A stretch of DNA of 64,000 nucleotides from Mesorhabditis belari. Its lineage: Eukaryota > Nematoda > Chromadorea > Rhabditida > Rhabditidae. A model generated the notes under the pieces. That model worked only from the letters and a program-made list of their open reading frames with translations, searched no databases and was not told where the DNA came from. This document shows, piece by piece, positions 31,562 through 43,533 of the stretch (positions are counted from its first letter, which is position 1; every line of letters begins with the position of its first letter). A program made the translations under genes and the position numbers. The DNA lies in the NCBI GenBank assembly GCA_958450365.1, contig CAUEEP010000750.1, positions 1,388,501 to 1,452,500 of the forward strand, written 5' to 3'.

Positions 31562-34380
31562 AAATATTTTGTGTTTAATAAGTTCCTAATGATTTTTGCT
31601 AGATCTAGAACCTATAATAAGCTGATTATTTCCTTCTACTGGTCTTTATCATTATGGTTTTATTCATTACTTTTTGTTAAAGTGCTCAATGATCTCTCGG
31701 GTTAGTCTTTTTTTGAATAAATTATTATAAACAAGTGATACAAAGGCTTTTTTTTAGTTAAATAAAGTCACCGAATCTCTTAACAATTTGCTTGACAATA
31801 CACTTGCTGCTCAAAAGAAAGAAATCTTGCTATCTTAAGCAGTACAAGCTGAGCTCTTGTAAAATTGTCTCACCAAATTTGAATCGTCTATACAGTTGGT
31901 CAATCGAATTTTAACCACATATGTCATTCTACTGTAGCTGCTTATTCTGGACACAAAAATCCTTTTAAAAACTAAATTTAGATGGTAAATGTTGGCTAAA
32001 ATGACATTTTTGTAATCAAGCTGCGTGTGAAAACAATCCTACTATTAAACAGTACAAGCTGGGTTTTTGTAAAAGGTTTTGTACTTTTACAATCACGTTG
32101 TACTTACGAAAAATGATCTAGAGATTTAGAAATGATCTAGAAAATGATCCAAAGATCTAGAAGTGATCTAGAAAATGATCTAGATACTTTGCTATTGAGC
32201 GCCGAACTAGGACTTACTTGCTCCTGGCAGAAAGTTACATTGCCAAACAAAATGAACAAGTCTCAATAAATTGAGCCGTTTGTTTTCTAAAGTTCTTAGA
32301 GAATCGAACAAAAAGTGGATAGATTGGAAAAAAGCTAGAGACAAACTTACAAGATTACAGTAGTTTCCAAAAATTTACGTTTTAGTAAATGAATTAGCTG
32401 GGGGGGATAAGTCTAGTGTTAAGATTTGTGTTTTGCTTATGGTTAGAGTGCAATTGAGTGACATCATTTGAGCTCAATTTAATCATTTTTACATAAAAGA
32501 GCTCTAAAACTGTCCATTCTTCATAAAAACTAGATTTAGTTGAATAAAATAATGCCTCCTTTGAAGCGAAGATTCTTCTACATATACAAATTGTTTTACA
32601 GAATTGCTTTTGTAAGATTGTTCCACTAAATTTAACCGTCTATACACTTTTACACATTCAATTTTAACCATAAACATCGCTCAAATGTAGCCGATTGTTC
32701 TTGACATAAAAACAGTCCCTTAACAACTAAATTTAGATGGCAAAAGTTTTAAATTCAGCATCTTTTTGAGCTGAATATGGCAGCTCATCGATATTCAGAA
32801 AGCTGCTCAATGAGCTGAATAAATAGACACAAACGGTGAGCAATGCTATGCAAATTTTAGCTTTTGGAAACTTATAGAAATTATTATTGATAAGGTTTTT
32901 AGTTATGTTATGAAATATGTTACAGTGGCTAAAGAAAATCTTCATCGTTTAGCTCAAAAACCTTTTTCTTTGAAAATTTTAGTCAAAACGCGGTTTGATT
33001 TGAAAGAGGAAGTGATTTTTCTCTGTGATAATTCGTGTTTTTCTTTTCCTTCCTTGCATTTTTGATGTTTGATGATCAAAGGGAAAGGAGGAAATGGTTC
33101 AATATTCAAAGATTTCTTCAATTCAATATTCAAAGATCTCTCCGCTAGTCAAATATATAAAGTTATCCATAAGCTATCTATAAGCTAGTTGAATTTAGGA
33201 TAGATTTCTTAAACTTTTTGAAATCCTCAGACTTAGAAATTAGAAATTCTTAAATTTCTTAGACCCGACAGCTTCGGACATTCTTTATTACTTAAAGAAT
33301 GTCCGAGTAATCAGTCTGTAATGAAGAATAGAGAACTAGCAAAAGTTTCATATTAAATTACTGTATTTAGGCCACAAGTTACCAATTTCCTGCAGTATAA
33401 TAGGATCATTAGCGCACAGTATCTTTAGAAGTACACAATAGAGTTACTAGATGTTCCGTTTCGCTATAAAAATGATAAAAAAAAAACCATGAAAATGATA
33501 AACTAGATCATTTTACTGTAGTCGTTTATTATCTTGCGCTATTTTGTATTTGATAGGATTGCCATATCCCAAGATTTTTAGGTTTTCTCACGGCTTTTTA
33601 ACCTTACCAATTTAACTCCAAGAAATTCAGGGAATGTCCCGTATTGTCCTCAGTGCTTTGCTGCTGGCCGTTTCCGTCAACGGACACATGGGATCGGCCA
33701 CTTCCCCAGCTGCCACCCTTCTCCCACTCGTCAAGGTAATCTACCGCAAAGTATAGCGACAAGTTTTTGGAAAAGTATCTGGTAAATGCCTGAATTATTT
33801 TAGAAGTGTCAAGTGTTATATAGAGAGTTATAGCCCTAATTCTCGACAACATTCATCTACCAAAAATCTCGATTTGACTTACTCAACTCATTCGACAAGC
33901 GCTTGAATGAGCGCTAGTCGACAGCTCCGGCGAATCTGCTATTTGGCCACTTTTCTCTATTCAAAATTGTTAAGATAAGCTTTTCAATATTTCTTCAAAG
34001 CAAAAATAGCGTTTAACATCACTTAATAACATTAAGAATCACACTGAATTGTTTTGGCTGAACTGGCATAACCAAGATTTTTACAGGGCACACAGGGTGA
34101 GCGCAAAGTATAGCGACAACTTTTTGGAAAAGTATCTAGTAAATGCCTAACTTATTTTAGAAGTGTCAAGTGTTATATAGAGAGTTATATTCTCGACAAC
34201 ATTTATCTAATTCTCGACAACATTTATCTACCAAAAACTTCGATTTGACTTATACAACTCATTTAAAAAGCACTTGAATGAGCGCTAGTCGACAGATCTC
34301 CGGCAATCTGCCATTTGTCACGATTTTCTACATGAATTCAACTTAAATTTTGTTTGTGCTAGTTAATATAAATATATAGT
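31508..34380 (+). repeat. Segmental duplication, copy 2
   Basis: Matches 21173-23420 from the transporter 3' end through the first exon and first intron of the NTF2-like gene. It retains AATAAA-containing 3' flank (31710-31720) although no transporter precedes it. It carries a private 1-kb segment (about 32590-33565) in which I see no gene. Confidence 0.85.
32590..33565. other. Private segment of duplication copy 2, no gene seen
   Basis: AT-rich sequence, absent from the equivalent place in copy 1 (about 22950). A few short duplications (ttcaatattcaaagat twice near 33100-33140, attagaaattcttaaatttc near 33240) but no ORF, splice pattern or TIR that I can define. Confidence 0.45.
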
Positions 34381-37300
34381 ACTATATATGAAAGAGCAGT
34401 GCCTGCCTGTCGGGCACTTTTTCGGCCGTGTTTTGGCCAATAAAGATAAAACTTCTTTAGAAGACCTTAGAATATATTGTAGTTGTGTCATTTAAAAGAA
34501 ATTTAAAAACCAAAGTTTGGTGAAACCTCCGGGAATCGAATGCGGTCCGTGTTAGCCGTAGACAAGCGCGCTGTCAACTGCGCCACGCTGACGGTGAGTT
34601 CGGGCAGGTTTTTCGGCAATGAAATGACAAAAGTTAAAACTTTAAAGCTTAAAACATACTATTTTCAAGACTTTTAACAATTAGAAGATCAAAGTGAGCT
34701 TAAAATTCCTATTCTAGGAATACCAAAGGCTGATCTATGATGGCGATTATGAGGGACTCCACGAGTTGTACCATCCTCACGCCGTTTTGGTTGCCTCTAA
34801 TGAGAACAAAGTTTTGTATAAACCCAAGGGTGAGTTTTCCAAGACAACAACTGAAAAATGTCTACTGAACTCAAAAGTCGATAGATTCTTATTATTTTAG
34901 AGATCTTCAAGCACATCCGTGAATCCCGCAAGAAGATTCACAACGCTCGCTCGGAATTGGCGAAGGTGAGAGTTTCGTTAGTTAGAGTGAGTATTGCTCA
35001 AATAGATACTCATGCAAATTTAGATTCAAAAGGTAACTTTACAAAGGCTGTATTTTTGCTAATACTAGTTCTAAGCTTAGCCTAAATTGCTTGAAATTTT
35101 GAAAAGCGTTTATTAGAACCTATCGATGTGGGGTCGGAAAATGTAGCTGACGATGAGCTCCTGTGGGGAATTAGAGTGTTGAGCCGCTGTGGAAACTTTG
35201 AAAGCCGTAAAATAATCACCAACTCGACTTGCTGGGGTGCACTACTATTAGAGAAAATATGGCAATCTAATAGATAGAGGAATTTCATACAAAGAGATGA
35301 ATAGTTTCAAGTTCCCGAATCGGCCTCGGATTCGTATTTTCTCTAATAGTAGTGCACCCTGAGCGGCACCTAAATTGCTCGAAATCTCGAGAACCGCTTA
35401 TTAGAACCGATCGATGTGGGGTCGAAAAATGTAGCTGACGATGAGATCTTGTGGGGATTAGAGTGTTGAGCTTCTGTGAAAACTTTGAAAGCCGTAAAAT
35501 AGTCACCAACTCGACTTGCTGGGGTGCGCTACTATTAGAGAAAATACGGTAATATTTAACCAAATCTGCAGATTATGCCAGGTACAAAACCCAAGAGCTT
35601 TTAGGAGACCTACTCCGGTGATGGCGGAGTGCTCATCTACGAGAATCGATACTTGATCAATGACAGTAAGGATACACTTGAAACTCCTTTGACAAGGACA
35701 GCTTTGCATAGATTTTCATTGTAAAACAAAACTTGACAATCACTTAAATCTTACCAAACTTCAAAACTTTATTAATCGAAATAAGAACCCTTACAATTAG
35801 CAGATTTTTGCAAACGAGAAAAAAGTTTATTTACGCCGGTAGCATAGAAGTCCGGGCTTCTGGTGGCGATAAAGTCGGAGAAGGCGTTTTTGGCATCGTT
35901 AATGTTACGAGCCGTTTCAGCTGCATTGCAATTGAGTTTGAACTCATAAAAGAAAATCTGGCGAAAGTTAGTTTCGGACATCTAAAACGGCGAAGCTTAA
36001 AATTCGCAAAAATTTTTATTTTTAACAAAATTTACAAGCATGTTTAAAGAGAAAAATCAAACTCAGCTTTCTGATGGTATATATTGGGTTGGGGAGAATG
36101 AGTCGGCGCCCAACTTTAAAGGGACTTTTTGCACACATAAAGCCTTCTTTAAACATACGTTTGGTTTCATCAAAAGGATCCACTATTTCTCTACAAAATC
36201 ACTTTTGAGAGATTCCACAAAGCTTTTCTTTCGTGGAGTGATGAACTTCCAAACGCAGCTGGTTAAAATGGCAAAGAGTCCGACTCATCATTTGAACAGT
36301 TTCTTTTACATAAACCTTTTTGGTGTTTATATAAAAAGATAGAGCACATTCAATTACTTAAGTTGCCAAATTTGCAGGAAGATCCCACCAATGGTTTTTT
36401 CTAGATCACAGTTTGTAGTTTTTGTGAAAAAATGATCCTTTGTTGAGTTGAGGCGCTGTTTGAGTTCTCTTTTAAATGTCATTTTGTAGAGAATTAGTTA
36501 ACCATTCTACTGATATCAAACGCATATTATTTGACGAAGTCGAATAGAAGTTTTAGACACTTTTTTGATTTTCGGCGCCGACTCATTCTCCCCAACCCAA
36601 TAACATTACAAGGTACAGAGCATACTTTATTGAGAAAGATGTATCCAAATAATAAACAATACAAAACGCTCATTTATTCCCGGACAACCTAATAGTAGAT
36701 AACCAAGTTTAATCTATAGATTAAATTATGAGCTTGTTTAAGATTTAAAATATCAACAAAATCTCATAATTATAAAAGCTCTTGAAAAGCTCTCGTACTG
36801 AACACAAAAAAATGGATTTTGAGGGAAATTGAAAATATTGGGTTGGTGAATTGAAAACTGCCGGCTCGTGTCATATGTCACAGTTTGAGCACTTTCTTCA
36901 AAAGAAACCCATTTTGGTGTCAATGGAAAAGTTGTAGAGAATCAACAATTAAGCTTATATCCAAATTTTCAGAACGATTCAAAAACTGGCTTTCAAGAAA
37001 TGTCAAATTTACGAATTTTCACAAAACTTGCATTTTAAGCGAAACTACTAAGTGTATCTTTTTGGAAATTTGGCTATAAGCCTAATTTTTGATTCTCTAC
37101 AACTTTTCTATTGACACCAAAATGGGTTTCCTTTGAAGAAAGTGCTCAAACTGGGACTTCTCCAGTCCTCCATTTTTAAGTCTCACACTTGTCTCACACA
37201 CAAACCAAAATCCTACTACGAAAGAGGAATCCGTAAATTGCCTGTGAAATGAGCAGAAGTTGTCAATAATAATGGAAGTTATTTGGAATGAATTGATGGT

Positions 37301-37568
37301 TTTATGTTGAATAAATTTTAGTTCAAAGTCCTGCAATTTTCAATTCACCAACCCAATAGCTAGGTCTTATAGAAAAATAATTATATGATCCTTTTTAGAT
37401 GGAAAAGATCTCTATGGTCCATACCGTGCCATCTGGATTAAATACCATGGACGATATGTGATCTACCATGAGGAATATGATCAACGAGTCAACAAGAAAG
37501 AGCTGAATGACGATGAGACTAAAAAAGATGATGGAACTGATTCCGATGGTGAGGATGATCGTCAATAG
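33634..37568 (+). CDS. Secreted NTF2/SnoaL-like (DUF4440-type) protein A (5 exons, 169 aa)
   Basis: Exons 33634-33735, 34718-34829, 34901-34965, 35605-35665, 37399-37568; phases agree throughout. An acceptor-like agaaattcag ends three bases before the ATG, as for spliced-leader addition. Signal peptide about 1-22 (MSRIVLSALLLAVSVNGHMG). The domain has YQRLIYDGDYEGLHELYHPH-AVLVAS, then a helix (FKHIRESRKKIHNARSEL), TYSGDGGVLIYENRYLI, GPYRAIWIKYHGRYVIYHEE. The Y...I..GD...L..LYHP.AVLV start and W......W.I.HEEY end are typical of the SnoaL/DUF4440 cone fold, here without known catalytic residues. An acidic tail (NDDETKKDDGTDSDGEDD) is unique to this copy. AATAAA at 37596. Intron 4 holds a deleted mariner, a TTGGGTTGGGGAG element and a family D element. 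Confidence 0.85.
34523..34594 (-). repeat. tRNA-like sequence (second type), minus strand
   Basis: The minus strand reads cagcgtggcgcagttgacag (A-box-like) and later cgcattcgattcccgga (B-box-like), with about 30 bases between. Similar tRNA-like promoters appear at 49650-49725 (minus) and 50501-50573 (plus). In intron 1 of protein A. Probably SINE-derived rather than a working tRNA gene. Confidence 0.45.
35333..35551. mobile_element. CTCTAATAGTAGTGCACCC element, complete copy, with partial copy beside it
   Basis: Begins attttctctaatagtagtgc and ends with the inverse actattagagaaaatacg; a second, 5'-truncated copy in the same orientation lies at 35085-35268. Both are in intron 3 of NTF2-like gene A. 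Same family as 2492-2712. Confidence 0.8.
35772..35981 (-). pseudogene. Internally deleted mariner transposase (N-terminus fused to C-terminus)
   Basis: One open frame of 69 codons starts MSETNFRQIFFYEFKLNCNA and AETARNIND (mariner N-terminus) and passes directly into FIATRSPDFYATGVNKLFSR and a KGSYFD end (mariner C-terminus). About 270 residues, including all three catalytic Asp, are missing at the junction after AKNA. In intron 4 of gene A, on the opposite strand. Confidence 0.8.
36084..36600. mobile_element. TTGGGTTGGGGAG element, copy 3
   Basis: 517 bp, perfect TIR TTGGGTTGGGGAGAATGAGT and inverse, flanked by TA. Closely similar to copy 2. In intron 4 of NTF2-like gene A. Confidence 0.88.
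36838..37356. mobile_element. Family D element (TTGGGTTGGTGAATTGAAAA)
   Basis: 519 bp with inverse ends TTGGGTTGGTGAATTGAAAA and attttcaattcaccaaccca, flanked by TA. Arms extend as a foldback through gaaacccattttggtgtcaa and gattctctacaacttttc. Related nested copies are at 42170-43123. In intron 4 of NTF2-like gene A. Confidence 0.85.
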
Positions 37569-37924
37569 ACTCGTGTCATTTTGAAACATCCAAGCAATAA
37601 ATTTTATATGAAAGTTGTGATCATTTCCCGAGGAAGTGCTAAAAAAGTTAGAGAGATTCGAAATTGAGATAAGATCTTTATCGAAATGCTCGAGAAAACT
37701 TTTTCTAGACGAGATTCCTGAGTTCTAAGAGTTTTTGCTAGTGATACGATTTGAGGGCAAGGCTTTGAAGTGGATGATGAGTATAAAGTAATGGACTTAC
37801 CAAGGAAATGATTATAATTTCAATTTTAAATCCAGATTCTTGTCAAAGATTTACAAGATTGTTCTGACTTTTCGTCCAATCCTTGACTATCGTATTTCCT
37901 TTAATTGAGCCCCATGAGGCTCTA

Positions 37925-38502
37925 CAGGGTGCATAATTATTGCAACAAGAGTTCAAAGACCGTTTTCCAAACAGCTTTCTTATTTTTTTTTGCCCCCTTT
38001 TTTGTTGTGTTGCGTTTTATCTTGTTTATTCTTGCCTCCCGCTTTATTCTTCTAATCTCTGCGCTCTTTATTCTTCTAATTGCCTCCCGCTCACACGAAG
38101 AAGACGGTTCAGGACTGGTGTGTGGCCAACTTTCCCTCAGTGATCACCAAGGATGAATGGCCTCCAAACTCACCGGATCTCAATGTGATGGACTTTCCCA
38201 TTTGGGCAATCTTAGAGGCTAATGTTTGCTCTCGAAAACACACAAGTTTGGATTCTTTGAAGAAGTCTTTGACCAAAGGATGGAAGGCGACTCCTCAAGA
38301 TGACATTCGGGCCGCAGTGGAGGCATATCCGAACCGATTAAGGGCTGTTATCAAGGCAAAAGGCGGTCATATCGAATGATCTCTTGTTTCCTTATTTGTT
38401 ACTGTTAAATAAAGCTATTTCTGTTTAAAAATCTTCTTCCAGTGAAACTTCTTGGTGTGCAATGCCTTGAGTATCTTGTTGCAATAATTATGACGCACCC
38501 TG
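37925..38502 (+). mobile_element. maT-type (DD37D) transposon, copy B, longest C-terminal ORF
   Basis: Same TIR family as 3280-3814, lacking three bases in the left TIR. It encodes the longest uninterrupted C-terminal transposase segment of the family (38080-38379): PAHTKKTVQDWCVANFPSVI, EWPPNSPDLNVMDFPIWAIL, EANVCSRKHTSLDSLKKSLT, ending AKGGHIE. The N-terminal DNA-binding and first catalytic regions are absent. It lies 360 bp downstream of NTF2-like gene A. Confidence 0.9.
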
Positions 38503-39000
38503 TATTTTTCATACCTCCTCTAAGGTGGGGCTCTATTAGAGCGATGGGGCTCAATTACAGGAAATGCATCACTTGTATCGTCCTCCTCTAAAGCTCCTTT
38601 AAAACTAGAAAAGATCTGAAAGGATTTTACCCAAATCACTCTAGAAAAAATTGACTTTAACAAGTCTTCTCTTGGAAACTTAGATTTAAGTCTCTTCTTT
38701 CTATCTTTTCTCCTGAAATCTTAAAGCCGCTTTATCATTGATTTGATTGAATACTTTAAAATTGTAAAAGGAAAACACTCAAATCCAGTTTTTCTCGACC
38801 TTCTTCCTTTTAATTCACGAAAATCTACATCCAGAAGGGGTAATCTACATCCAGAAGGGGTCTTGCAATATAGCAATGTCTTCTCCATAACTGATAGAAA
38901 ATTCTAGAGATTCTCAAGTTGTAAATCTTCGGATTTCTTTCGCCGATCTTTCCCCGATCATAAATTTGATCATTAAATGCTTTTAAACTTGAAATTTTGT
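38503..39000. other. Intergenic, nothing recognised
   Basis: Unique AT-rich sequence with one short tandem duplication (taatctacatccagaagggg twice at 38841-38870). No coding or RNA signal was seen. Confidence 0.4.
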
Positions 39001-39009
39001 CTCGTGGAG

Positions 39010-40585
39010 TGAAGAAACTATTGTAGGTCGTTGCGTACTTGGAGTACTGTAGGCTTACTGTAGCCTGTTTTAGGTTTACAGCTGTTTTTTGGTCTCATCT
39101 AGGCTTACTGTGGGATTGCGTAGGCTGTTAATGAGTATTCCAGGCCTACTGCAGGCTACTGTAGGCTTGGAATTAGTGCGAAGGCTAAGTCTAATTGGGG
39201 TTCGGCTGAGCCCTCATTTCGGTTACGCTTAGGCTTGAGCCATTCAAGGCTTGCTTTAGGCTTACTGTAGACTACGGTAGGCTTAAGTTTAGGTTTAGGC
39301 TATTCTAGACTTGCTCTAGCCTTATTGTAGGCTATTCTAGGCTTGCTTTAGGCCTACAGCAGACTACGGTAGGCTTGAGCTTAGGTTTAGACTATTCTAG
39401 ACTTGCTCTAGACTTACTGTAGGCTACTGTGGGCTACTGTAGGCTTACTGTAGCTGTAGTTTCAAAATACTGTAGATACGGCAAGTTTCGAGCATTCACC
39501 TCATTCAATTTGGTAAGTTCAGTAAGCTCATTGTAATTGTAATCATTGTAAGTTCAGTAAGCTCCTCTCAACTAGTGTCCTTTCTAAAAAGTGCCAACCT
39601 TTGCGGCAGCTTTCACGGAGTACGGTACTTAAGCATTACCGTGGCTTTCATAGAATTGCGGTAATAGAGTTGTCTCGTACTTGTCAGGCAGGCAAAAAAG
39701 CAGCGCACATCGGCGCGAAAATGCGTTTTCTATCGGATTTTTCCGGGAGTACCGTTTTTAGATGCGGAAAATTGTGCTGATTCCGAATCTGAAGGAATTT
39801 TTCAAATCCCTATGACAGAAATTTTTAAAATTTAGGTTTAACGGTTTTTTGGTCATTTTGTATGGGAAATTTTGTGGTACCCTGCAGTTTGGGGCTCGTG
39901 ACTCGACAACGAGGGTCTAGAACCAAAAACGAAGGGATAAGTTTTATTCTAGAGACTCTTACGAACATTTTGATGCAAAAATCATCAAATTTGCTCAACA
40001 CTACAAAAAGTTATAACATTTTTTAGAAAACGCATTTTGTGTGCGCTGCTTTTTTGCCTGCCTGACAAGTACGAGACAACTCTATTACCGCAATTCTATG
40101 AAAGCCCCACGGTAATCCTTAAGTACCGTACTCCGTGGAAGCTGCCGCAAAGGTTGGCACTTTTTAGAAAGGACATTAGTTGAGAAGAGCTTACTGAACT
40201 TACAATGATTACAATTACAATGAGCTTACTGAACTTACCAAATTGAATGAGGTGAATGCTCGAAACTTGCCGTATCTACAGTATTTTGAAACTACAGCTA
40301 CAGTAAGCCTACAGTAGCCCACAGTAAGACTAGAGCAAGTCTAGAATGGCCTAAACCTAAGCTTAAGCCTACCGTAGTCTGCTGCAGGCCTAAAGCAAGC
40401 CTAGAATAGCCTACAGTAAGTCTAGAGCAAGTCTAGAATAGCCTAAGCCTAAGCTTAAGCCTACCGTAGTCCTTAAACCTAAATTTGAAAAATCCCTTCA
40501 GATTCGGAATCAGCCATTTTCCGCATCTAAAAACGGTACTCCCAGAAAAATCCGATAGAAAACGCATTTTTGCCTTATTTCGCGC
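39010..40585. repeat. Large compound inverted repeat with degenerate taggct-rich ends
   Basis: 39430-39735 is the inverse of 40025-40325 (about 300 bp, for example cacggagtacggtacttaag against cttaagtaccgtactccgtg). 39740-39825 is the inverse of 40480-40575. The outer parts (39040-39480 and 40300-40470) are rich in tgtaggctactgtaggc-like words. An internal segment (39830-40020) is single-copy. Two palindromes appear to interlock, consistent with a foldback element plus a partial second copy in inverse order. Confidence 0.75.
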
Positions 40586-40846
40586 CGATGTGCAGCGTGT
40601 TTTGATCAGCCCATTAGTTTGTGATCAAATGAAAGTCCTTGACCTTTTTTTATGTTTTCAAAAACAATAAATCAGTCAATAAACCATCCAACAAAATGAT
40701 CCTTTTCCTGATCGGAAATTGATTTTTAATCTTAATTTTTCATTCATTTTTCATTCATTTTTCATTAGTTTTTGATTAGTTTTGATTATTTTTTATATAA
40801 AATCTAATTTTTAACAAAAAACTTACAATTATTTTGATTTCAGGCG

Positions 40847-43533
40847 ATGCAGAGAGCGATTCTGAGTCTTCTCTTCGTGGGGGTAGCCGTTTTGGCTGAT
40901 GACACGTCAAAGGCAGCTTTGACTCTCGCCCCACTTATTAAGGTGACAATTTTTTGCTTTCAAATTTGTAAATTTATAACTTAGCACACTAATACATTAA
41001 AATACCCGCCAATAAAAGGCAAACAAATGTTGAAATCACATCTATTAGGTACATGCCTAAGAAATGCGGATTTCAACATTTTCCAATCATAAATTTCCAT
41101 AGATAGAAACCTGATATCGATGAATGTTATATGTTACATGTTATAAACTATTTGAAAGCTGTAAATCTCCTCTACAAAATAGGCTAAAACGCGTTTCAAT
41201 TGATCGAAGCATTGAAGAAATTTCGATGGCGAAATGCGAGTGATCAAAAAAGGAATCGAGTCACTTTAGGGTTTTCAAAGTGGGCTTTTCAAAAAGTGCC
41301 CTTTTTTGGTCACTCGCATTTCGCCCTCGAAATTTCTTCAATGGTTCGATCAATTGAAACACGTTTTAGCCTATTTTGTAGAGGAGATTTACAGCTTTCA
41401 AATAGTTTATAACATTCATCGATTCTAGTTTATAACATCAGGTTTCTATCGTTGGAAATTTATGAAAATGTTAAAATCCGCATTTCTTAGACATTTACCT
41501 AATAGTTTTACAACAGAACTCATTGATTTTAAATAGCTGCAAAAATAGCCATTATGTGAATGCAATTAACATTGATTAACTAATTAATATTATAATTAAT
41601 ATTACTAAACACTTCAAAGCTGAATTCTAAAAAAGGCCTCTTAGCTACATCATTTTTCAAGAATTTCTCTAATTTTTCCAAACGTAACCCTTTTTTTAAG
41701 TAATTTTAAGTAATTTGCATGGATTTTAAGATATTTTCAAGCAATTTTCAATCAGTATTTTGTTTCAATCAATCAATAAACTCTTTTTTTTAGAAGTATC
41801 AAGAGTATATCTATGCTGGAAATTACGATGATCTCAAGGATTTGTATGATCCACACGCCGTTCTTGTTGTTGTTGCCAAAAACAAGGCTTTCCTTGGACA
41901 TAAAGGTCAATTTTTAAGCTCAATTTCCTCAATATTTTTTCAGAATATTCTAAAATTTATAATCACTTCTTTTTAGCAATCTTTGACGAGATCAAAGACA
42001 CGCGCAAGAAAGTCGGCTCGGCCAAGTCCGAATTCATCACTGTGAGTTCAAAGTTTGTAGAAAATATTAGGGTTATTGAAATGAAATCAGAGCTCGCATA
42101 TCTTTTCAAAAATAAAAAGAATGCAAGCCTCAGGCAATAAGTGTTGTATACTGTTCGCAAGCCCTGAATCCCCATTTTGGTGTCAATAGAAAAGCTGTAG
42201 AGAATCAAAAATTAGGCTTATAGCCAAGATTTGCAAAAAGAAAAACTAGTTTCGCTTAAAATTTCTGTGTTCTGTGCGTTCTTTGTGCGGCTGCGTAATC
42301 GCTCGTCGTCTGGCGCAGAGCCTTTGCATAACCCCTTCCCTCTCTCTTTCCGGAGCTAATCTGTCCGGCTCCGAATCCTCAAATTGGACATTGACTTCCC
42401 CTCAAATCCGGTCCAATCTCAATCTATTGGATTGGTGAATTGAAAACTCAAAAATGGAGGACTGGAGATGTCCCAGTTTGAGCACTTTCTTCAAAAGAAA
42501 CCCATTTTGGTGTCAATAGAGAAGTTGTAGAGAATCAAAAATTAAGCTTATATCCAAATTTCCAAAAAGATACACTTAGTAGTTTCGCTTAAAATGCTAG
42601 TTTTGTTGCAAGTTTTGTGAAAATTCGTAAATTTAGCATTTCTTGAAAACCAGTTTTTGAGTCGTTCTGAAAATTTGGATATAAGCCTAATTTTTGATTC
42701 TCTACAACTTTTCCATTGACACCAAAATGGGTTTCTTTTGAAGAAAGTGCCCAAACTGTGACATATGAAAATAGCACGTACTTTTCAATTCACCAATCCA
42801 ATAGATTGAGATTGGCCCTGATTAGAGGAGAAGTCAATGTCCAATTTGAGGATTCGGAGCCGGCGAGATTAGTTTGGAAAAGGGAGAGGGAAGGGGGTTA
42901 TGTAAAAGCCCTGCGCCAGACGACGAGCGATTACGCGGCCGCACAGAACACAGAAATTTTAAGCGAAGCTACGAAGTGCATTTTTTTGGAAATTTGGATA
43001 TAAGCTTGATTTTTGATTCTCTACAACTTTTCCATTGACACCAAAATGGGTTTCTTTTGAAGAAAGTGCCCAAACTGTGACATATGACAATAGCCCGCAG
43101 TTTTCAATTCACCAACTCAATAGATATCAAGGTTCTAAAATATAGCACTGTAGATTTGAAATGTAAAAGTGCTATAAATAACATTATTTGCTAAATACTC
43201 GATAAAATTTATTCTAGGAATCTTTCACTGGATCCGCTCCCGTTCTTCAATACGAGAACACATGGAAAGTAGTCACTGGTGGGTTTATTTACTTTATCAA
43301 CATATAGTTTCTTTTTCAAATCATCCAAAAGATCCAAAAGATTATGTGGATCTTTAAGTTAATTTCCTAAAGTCTGAACACTATCAATAACTCACTTTTA
43401 GTTTACCAATGGCTCAGTTTTAGATGAAATCGAGTACTCTGGACCCTACAAGGCAATCTGGTCACAAAACAAAGACGGTCAATGGAAAATCATCCACGAG
43501 GAGTACGCTGAGCACGCTAGAAGACGCAAATAA
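40847..43533 (+). CDS. Secreted NTF2/SnoaL-like (DUF4440-type) protein B (5 exons, 147 aa)
   Basis: Exons 40847-40942, 41794-41905, 41977-42041, 43218-43278, 43424-43533. Exons 2, 3 and 4 are 112, 65 and 61 nt, exactly as in gene A, with the same phases. attttgatttcag ends three bases before the ATG, a strong trans-splice acceptor candidate. Signal peptide about 1-17 (MQRAILSLLFVGVAVLA). Domain landmarks: YQEYIYAGNYDDLKDLYDPH-AVLVVV, FDEIKDTRKKVGSAKSEF, SFTGSAPVLQYENTWKVV, GPYKAIWSQNKDGQWKIIHE, then a short basic end (HARRRK), without the acidic tail of gene A. AATAAA at 43538. A tandem paralog of gene A; the ligand or enzyme activity of these nematode secreted NTF2-fold proteins is not known to me. 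Confidence 0.88.
41046..41508. repeat. Foldback MITE in intron 1 of protein B
   Basis: Begins ttaggtacatgcctaagaaa and ends tttcttagacatttacctaa; arms of about 220 bp pair almost throughout (tttgtagaggagatttacag against its inverse). TA flanks. No ORF of its own. Confidence 0.85.
42170..43123. mobile_element. Three-level nested foldback elements
   Basis: Outer family D arms (42175-42260 and 42965-43123) are split by a second palindromic element (arms 42268-42420 and 42806-42955, cgtaatcgctcgtcgtctgg and inverse). Its loop is itself occupied by a complete family D copy (42424-42803, ttggattggtgaattgaaaa and inverse). All lie in intron 3 of NTF2-like gene B. Confidence 0.8.
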
